DNA of 64,000 bases, from assembly GCF_964340395.1 (NCBI RefSeq), contig NC_135561.1, positions 18,610,240-18,674,239 of the forward strand, written 5' to 3'. The stretch comes from Glandiceps talaboti (taxonomy: Eukaryota; Hemichordata; Enteropneusta; Spengelidae). This document shows positions 57,546 through 64,000 of the stretch, piece by piece. Under the pieces are notes generated by a model. The model was not told the origin of the DNA. It saw only the letters and a list, made by a program, of their open reading frames with translations, and did no database searches. A program made the position numbers and the translations under genes. The stretch's first letter is position 1. Every line of letters begins with the position of its first letter.

Positions 57546-60330
57546 GGAGTTTTATTCACCTGTTGACTACGCTCGTCATAGGCTACATGCTGACGATGTC
57601 CCTCTATGACGTCACAAAACCCGTGGTCTAGGTGGGACAGGAAATACCCGAAAACTGTCGACGTAAATCCGAAGGGAACTGACTGAAAAAATATGTCATT
57701 TTAAGGTGTTTGCTGACGCTTTTTTAAAGTTTTTAAACCAGAATACGTTTCACAAACATGTCGTTGAGCAAAATAGCAATAGTGATTGTGAGCATTTTGA
57801 ATCACCTTTACAATGTCAGCAGATATGGTAGAATTTCTGAACAAAGCAATGGCGAGAATTACGGGAAGATGATGTTTTCACAGGATTGACAGCTATCATC
57901 ATTAGTGGAAATTAATTTTGTTTGATAATGTTGTTGAATATGGTTAAGCTTATTGCCCAGCAAAGTTTCTGACGAATTATCAAAATGGGTGTGTAGTTCC
58001 CGAAGACGATTTGTATTTGTTGGAATAATTTATTGAATCATTGTACGATATGGTGGTAACAGCTATTGTAGTGTCGGTATTTACAGGATCAACACTTTTT
58101 TAAAGCCATGTTCTGTAAACTCACACGAATGGAAATAAAATACAAGGGGGTTTTCAAAACAGCTGCATGCACTAAAGTATGAATGAGTCCTGAAACTGAC
58201 TGTCTTGTGGACAGCTTTCGCGGAACAAATTCCTTTTTACATATCAAACATACCAACAAGTATATTAGTATTAACTTACACAAATGTTGTGTTTCCCTCT
58301 TACATCTAGATTTTGCTTGCATTAAAATGTGTACGTGATAAAGAATATTTCACAAGAATATTTCACGGGTTGCCATTATTTGGATAAATCATATTTTTGA
58401 ATATATTTTATATTGTATAGTTTCATCGCGACCCGAATATTTCCCGTTATTGATGTACCCTTGATTAAATGAAATTGTTTACCTGTTGTTTTAGTTTGGT
58501 CTGTGGCTATGAAGAAAGAGTACTTCAAATTCTTGGTTGTCTTGCTCACACACAGCTATCGGTCAGACGACACAGGGCATACGTTTGTATCGAATCTCAG
58601 ACAAGCACTACAATCTTTTGCCGACAATTCCTAAATCTCAAAATTTTCCAAGCAGGTACCTTTTATAGCTTTTCTCCAGGTGCCGTCCCTGGTGTACCAT
58701 GGGTAACCATAGATTATTGCAGAAAAAATCAATAAAGAGGCGTTGTTATTGGTGATATTTTGGCTGTTTTCCAATCACATTTCTTAAGACCACCTTCTGA
58801 GGATTATAGCCATGCAACATATCTTTTACACAAGAAAATGAAAGTGTCGATATAATGAGCTATACCTTGGCCATATCAGCTACAAACGTACACGATTCGT
58901 TTATTCCTACAGTGTCGATATTCCAGAGCTGCAAGTTTAATGATAGTTACAGAAATTTAAACTTAACAATATGTAGGTGTGAGTTGCCTGATAAATTCCC
59001 CAATTAGTGACGCAAAGTCTACATCCTAAGAGTACAACTGTCATATCAATCGGCTGAGAATATGTTTATAGTACACAACCATCCTTTACACAGTGTCTGC
59101 TCTGTATTAGTTAATGATGTTACAAGTAGCAGTATGCACAGTGCATGTACTACGACTATTACAATAACTACATGGTAGATTTGGCAGATTGTTTATGTTC
59201 AAACATTGAAATATCAAACTTTACACAAACCACAGAGGTATACATCAGCTATCATTTTTTGCGACCTTAACATAAAACTTGTGGGCAGGCTCACATAAGG
59301 TCAGGGAGATATAATGTCATCGAATACGCCTGTATAAAATATTATAGGCCAATTACAAGCCAGTCATACCATTGTCTATATAGTATACTGTTCTTTTAAG
59401 TACATTGTATATTGTTAAGTGTCATTAAACACACTGAACAATGATACGGGTTTGGTTTGGAATTTGAACACAGCGTGTGATTGATTTTGCATTCGTTTAC
59501 GATCAGTAGATTGACCAGTGATAAAGACCAGAAAACACCTGTGCAAATATGTAATACCTGTGTCTAATCGATTGATATGATGTAGGGGATTCGCACTGAT
59601 AAGTTGTGTCGACTGTGAGGCGATTCTAATCTGAGGCCACGAATATATATTTTTTAAATCCTAAATTGAAGTATTTCGCCCCTTATATATATCAGTAGTG
59701 ATATATATATAAGATTAGATAATGACACCCAACGAAAGCCATCAAACAAGCAATGATATCATAGGGGCTACAGGAAATGTCAAACTTTACAACTTTACAA
59801 GTTTTTATCTCTCATGTTCAGGTACGTTTTCCCGTACAAGCTGAGATATCCCCTCACCCCACTGTTTAGTATTTTACCCACAATTCTCTCTGATTTGTAT
59901 GCCCGGATGTTCCATATTTTATAACTTCCAAGAGAGGCAATATTTACATTTAAAACATAACAAATACATTTCAATAATATATAGAAAATGTAAAACTGAG
60001 ATCAAAAACACAATTGCAAATTTTGAATAAAAAATGAATTAAAAACTAAATGAACACGACGTGCTTTAAAGGTGATTCAAAATGCTCGCATTCACTATCG
60101 CTAATTTGCTAGACAACATGTTTGTGAAATGCATTCTGGTTTTAAAACTTTTCAAAAGCGTCTGCAAACACCTTAAAATGACCTTTTTTGAGTCAGTTCT
60201 CTTCGGATTTACTTCGAGAGTTTTCGGGTATTTCCGGTCCCACTTAGACCACGGGATTTTATGACGTCATAAGGAGTACATGTTAGCAGTAAGACTATGA
60301 CAAGCGTAGTCACTGGGTGAATAAAACAGC
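57546..60330. mobile_element. Non-autonomous DNA element with about 265-bp inverted ends
   Basis: 57548-57812 is matched by the reverse complement of 60330-60070. Shared blocks run from GAGTTTTATTCACC and TGACTACGC at the outer end to GAGCATTTTGAATCACC at the inner end. The 2.25-kb interior has no transposase-like frame. The target duplication was not resolved because the right end merges with the next element. Confidence 0.7.
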
Positions 60331-63300
60331 ATTGTGAAAAAATACATTGCTAGTGGCTGCAATAGACATCAGTAAACAAAAACTACAGTCTACATGTCTT
60401 ATTAACCAACATTTACCGATATTTACTCACACTTTCTTACTAATTGGCAGTGTCTGTGGGTATAAATGCTAAAATATTACCTCCCCATATTATGGCAAAA
60501 CAAATCAAAACGGCTAGACTAGATATACATAAACACTTGTAATGTCGGTCGCGTGTTTCAATTTATTTATCTGATTTTTTAATTATTTGCCGAGGAGAAG
60601 CATTACAATATCTTTGACACGCATGGCGTCGACAACATATTTTAGCCCACTATACTCGACTATACTCGCTGATGTCGCCTTTTGAACGGCGCATTTAGCA
60701 ACAGAGTAAACATGTTTACACTAGCTATTAGATTACCCATATTATCAGCAATAAAATTGTAAAGAATTGAGGAATTTTCGTGAGTTTAGTGTTGTCATTT
60801 ACATGACTTTAGCAACTCGTCTAAAAGAAAACTTGTATGGTTTCCCTTGTTGGATATAACTTAATTTAATACAACAAGCCTATTTAATATTCATTAGAAG
60901 AATTTTGTAACGAATCATGGTATTCAAAGTATACAGTTTAGGAAACCAACAAATCATATATCGTGATGTGTTCATGATATTAAATATGATTGGACAATAT
61001 TGACGTCGGCAATCAAGGTAGTGACCCCAGCACATGGTTATGAAAGAAACTCGGCTGCAACTAGATACTTAGCCACTTCCGGTCAAATTTCTCAGGGTTT
61101 GTTTTGAAGTTAGAGATGTTATTTCTGGGGTGACCCTAAAACGAATGACAACCTGAATGACGGAAAACGAACGACAGCATTTCTAGGTGGTAAACAGTGG
61201 AATGACACCCTTTTCTACATTCAGTTAGTTGAATGACACCCTCTGCACTGTAGAATCACTGGAATGACAGCCGCCACTCTATAAAATAAGTGGAATGACA
61301 GCATTTTTAATGCTTTGGAACTGGAATGACAGCATTTCTAGGTGATAAACAGTGGAATGACACCCATTTCTACAATCAGTTAGTTGAATGACACACTCTG
61401 CACTGTAGAACCACTGGAATGACAGCCGCCACTCTATAAAATAAGTGGAATGACAGCATTTGTAATGCTTTGGAACTGGAATGACAGCATTTCTAGGTGG
61501 TAAACAGTGGAATGACACCCTTTTCTACATTCAGTTAGTTGAATGACACACTCTGCACTGTAGAACCACTGGAATGACAGCCGCCACTCTATAAAATAAG
61601 TGGAATGACAGCATTTTTAATGCTTTGGAACTGGAATGACAGCATTTCTAGGTGGTAAACAGTGGAATGACACCCTTTTCTACAATCAGTTAGTTGAATG
61701 ACACACTCTGCACTGTAGAACCACTGGAATGACAGCCGCCACTCTATAAAATAAGTGGAATGACAGCATTTTTAATGCTTTGGAACTGGAATGACAGCAT
61801 TTCTAGGTGGTAAACAGTGGAATGACACCCTTTTCTACATTCAGTTAGTTGAATGACACCCTCTGCACTGTAGAACCACTGGAATGACAGCCGCCACTCT
61901 GTAAAATAAGTGGAATGACAGCATTTTTAATGCTGTGGAACTGGAATGACAGCATTTCTAGGTGGTAAACAGTGGAATGACACCCTTTTCTACAATCAGT
62001 TAGTTGAATGACACCCTCTGCACTGTAGAACCACTGGAATGACAGCCGCCACTCTATTAAATAAGTGGAATGACAGCATTTTTAATGCTTTGGAACTGGA
62101 ATGACAGCATTTCTAGGTGGTAAACAGTGGAATGACACCCTTTTCTACAATCAGTTAGTTGAATGACACACTCTGCACTGTAGAACCACTGGAATGACAG
62201 CCGCCACTCTATAAAATCTATTAATGCATTAAAAATGCTGTCATTCCACTTACTTTATAGAGTGGCGGCTGTCATTCCACTGGTTCTACAGTGCAGAGGG
62301 TGTCATTCAACTGACTGAATGTAGAAAAGGGTGTCATTCCACTGTTTACCACCTAGAAATGCTGTCATTCCAGTTCCAAAGCATTAAAAATGCTGTCATT
62401 CCACTTATTTTATCGAGTGGCGGCTGTCATTCCACTGGTTCTACAATGCAGAGGGTGTCATTCAACTAACTGATTGTAGAAAAGGGTGTCATTCCACTGT
62501 TTACCACCTAGAAATGCTGTCATTCCAGTTCCAAAGCATTAAAAATGCTGTCATTCCACTTATTTTATAGAGTGGCGGCTGTCATTCCAGTGGTTCTACA
62601 GTGCAGAGGGTGTCATTCAACTAACTGAATGTAGAAAAGGGTGTCATTCCACTGTTTACCACCTAGAAATGCTGTCATTCCAGTTCCAAAGCATTAAAAA
62701 TGCTGTCATTCCACTTATTTAATAGAGTGGCGGCTGTCATTCCAGTGGTTCTACAGTGCAGAGGGTGTCATTCAACTAACTGATTGTAGAAAAGGGTGTC
62801 ATTCCACTGTTTACCACCTAGAAATGCTGTCATTCGTTTTCCGTCATTCAGGTTGTCATTCGTTTTAGGGTCACCCTTATTTCTGTACGACTTGAAGAAT
62901 TTTACACTATATCTAATTGATAAATATGGATTATATCAACACGTGGATAAATTCAATCCGACACGAATGTGCTCTCCCGATTCCATATATACATACACTG
63001 CTTCAGCCGCGGTGACTGCACAAAACTTGACAACACTACCCACCTACCGATATATAATAATCACCTGTATGCCGTGATAAAAACAAGCAATAATTCGAGT
63101 CCCCAACAAGTCGATGAGACCTACTTCTGTTCAGTCCGATTGGAATGCGAGTTTGTGATGTTTTACATGGGTTTCAGACTCAGACTAGAGTATTACACCC
63201 TAGACAGCCCTGGCCGAAAATAATAGATGTAAACTTGTTTTCACAAGCCAAACATGTGACAATACAAGACCACAACGAAAACTGTGAAACATTTACAGGT

Positions 63301-63945
63301 CACTCTCATTTTATATATGGCCAACAAAATTAGGTTGGTCACAGTTCCATTTACATGATACAATGATTCGGAGAGAGTTTCCATATGCTCGGAGCAAATC
63401 GAATCAATTAGTGTATTATGAGACCAACAAATATATTGTGGCACATGTCCCGATACGCCTTCTTGAAATTTCCCATTGGTATTCTAATAGCTAATATATT
63501 TATTCGAGATGAAATATGTTTACTTTGTTGTTAAATGCACCGTTCAAAAGTCGATGCCAGTACGATTAGGCTAAAATATGCCGTCCTCGGCCCGGGGATG
63601 CCATCAACACGTCACAACGGTATCGTAATGTTTCTTGTCGGCAAATGATAAAAAATAAGATAAATAAAAGTCAATGAATGTGAAACACGCGACATTACAA
63701 GTATTTATGTATATCTAGTCTAGCCGTTTTGATTTATTTTGCCATAATATGGGGAGATAATATTTTAGCATTTATACCCACAGACACTGCCAATTAGTAA
63801 GAAAGTGTGAGTAAATATCGGTAAATGTTGGTTAATAAGACATGTAGAGTGTAGTTTTTGTTTACTGATGTCTATTACAACCACTAGCAATGTATTTTTT
63901 CACAATGGTGTTGAGTTTTATTCACCGAGTGACTACGCTTAGTAC
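60310..63945. mobile_element. Second long-inverted-repeat element, hosting a foldback insertion
   Basis: 60310-60740 is matched by the reverse complement of 63945-63480 (shared GGGTGAATAAAAC-type end, AAAATACATTGCTAGTGG, CCATATTATGG, TTTTGAACGGCGCATTTAG). It shares its outermost bases with the element at 57546-60330, so the two belong to one family. The interior contains the foldback element at 61128-62876 and no transposase. Confidence 0.7.
61128..62876. mobile_element. Foldback (FB-like) element: inverted arrays of 155-bp units
   Basis: 1749 bp. Both ends carry GGGTGACCCTAAAACG as inverted repeat and are flanked by an exact 9-bp duplication TTATTTCTG (61119-61127 and 62877-62885). The left arm has seven TAAACAGTGG markers at exactly 155-bp spacing (61191, 61346, 61501, 61656, 61811, 61966, 62121). 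The right arm has four in opposite orientation (62344, 62499, 62654, 62809). Each 155-bp unit is five 31-bp subrepeats with a TGGAATGACA core. The arms meet near 62220 with almost no spacer. No transposase. FB elements and Mutator-like elements characteristically make 9-bp duplications. Confidence 0.95.
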
Positions 63946-64000
63946 ATAGTTTTTCTGGTTTTGTAGTAGATGTGATTTGTCTGGAATTGTGGTGAAACAT

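Noticed and set aside
61279-62900. Open frames such as MSFHCLPPRNAVI in both orientations
   Set aside because: Artefact of the 31-bp/155-bp repeat arms of the foldback element.

Overview
This looks like animal nuclear DNA: AT-rich, with a gene spread over 13 spliced exons, GT..AG introns, CR1/L2-type LINE fragments, Tc1-like DNA transposons and abundant microsatellites. The domain mix (stand-alone animal-type TIR, ZU5, UPA, Death) and the LINE type fit an invertebrate deuterostome or a lophotrochozoan. I cannot name the species.

Only two protein-coding genes are well supported, both on the minus strand. (1) At 1000-2670 is an intact, apparently single-exon acyl-CoA synthetase of the ACSF2 type (556 aa). 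(2) At 10706-28772 is a 13-exon gene that I assembled by hand; every splice junction keeps frame and the total is 3609 nt, or 1202 aa. Its domain order is TIR - about 21 LRRs - ZU5 - ZU5 - UPA - basic linker - Death. This is the PIDD1 layout (LRR-ZU5-ZU5-UPA-Death) with a TIR domain fused in front. The TIR keeps the glutamate that aligns with the NADase catalytic Glu of SARM1, while the PIDD-type His-Phe-Ser self-cleavage motifs are lost or degenerate. All introns of the TIR-LRR half are phase 1, and the phase changes where ZU5 begins. I regard this gene as the main candidate for an undescribed system: a possible NAD-hydrolysing or TIR-signalling PIDDosome-like sensor.

The rest is transposon-rich. 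Layout: 1-10.7 kb, synthetase plus intergenic DNA with a MITE-like repeat and a 3 x 100-bp tandem repeat; 10.7-28.8 kb, the TIR gene, whose last intron holds a foldback element (11808-13422) and whose second intron holds a 5'-truncated LINE; 28.8-52 kb, gene-poor DNA with two more LINE remnants and a scatter of very short palindromic insertions (24-41 bp) flanked by 7-8 bp target duplications; 52.4-54.4 kb, a Tc1-like transposon whose empty site is preserved in a second repeat copy near 30.9 kb; 57.5-64 kb, long-inverted-repeat elements, one hosting a striking foldback element at 61128-62876 built of 155-bp units, each five 31-bp subrepeats, with a 9-bp target duplication.

No rRNA, tRNA, CRISPR or bacterial-type feature was found. 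All identifications are by reading; no alignment or database search was run.
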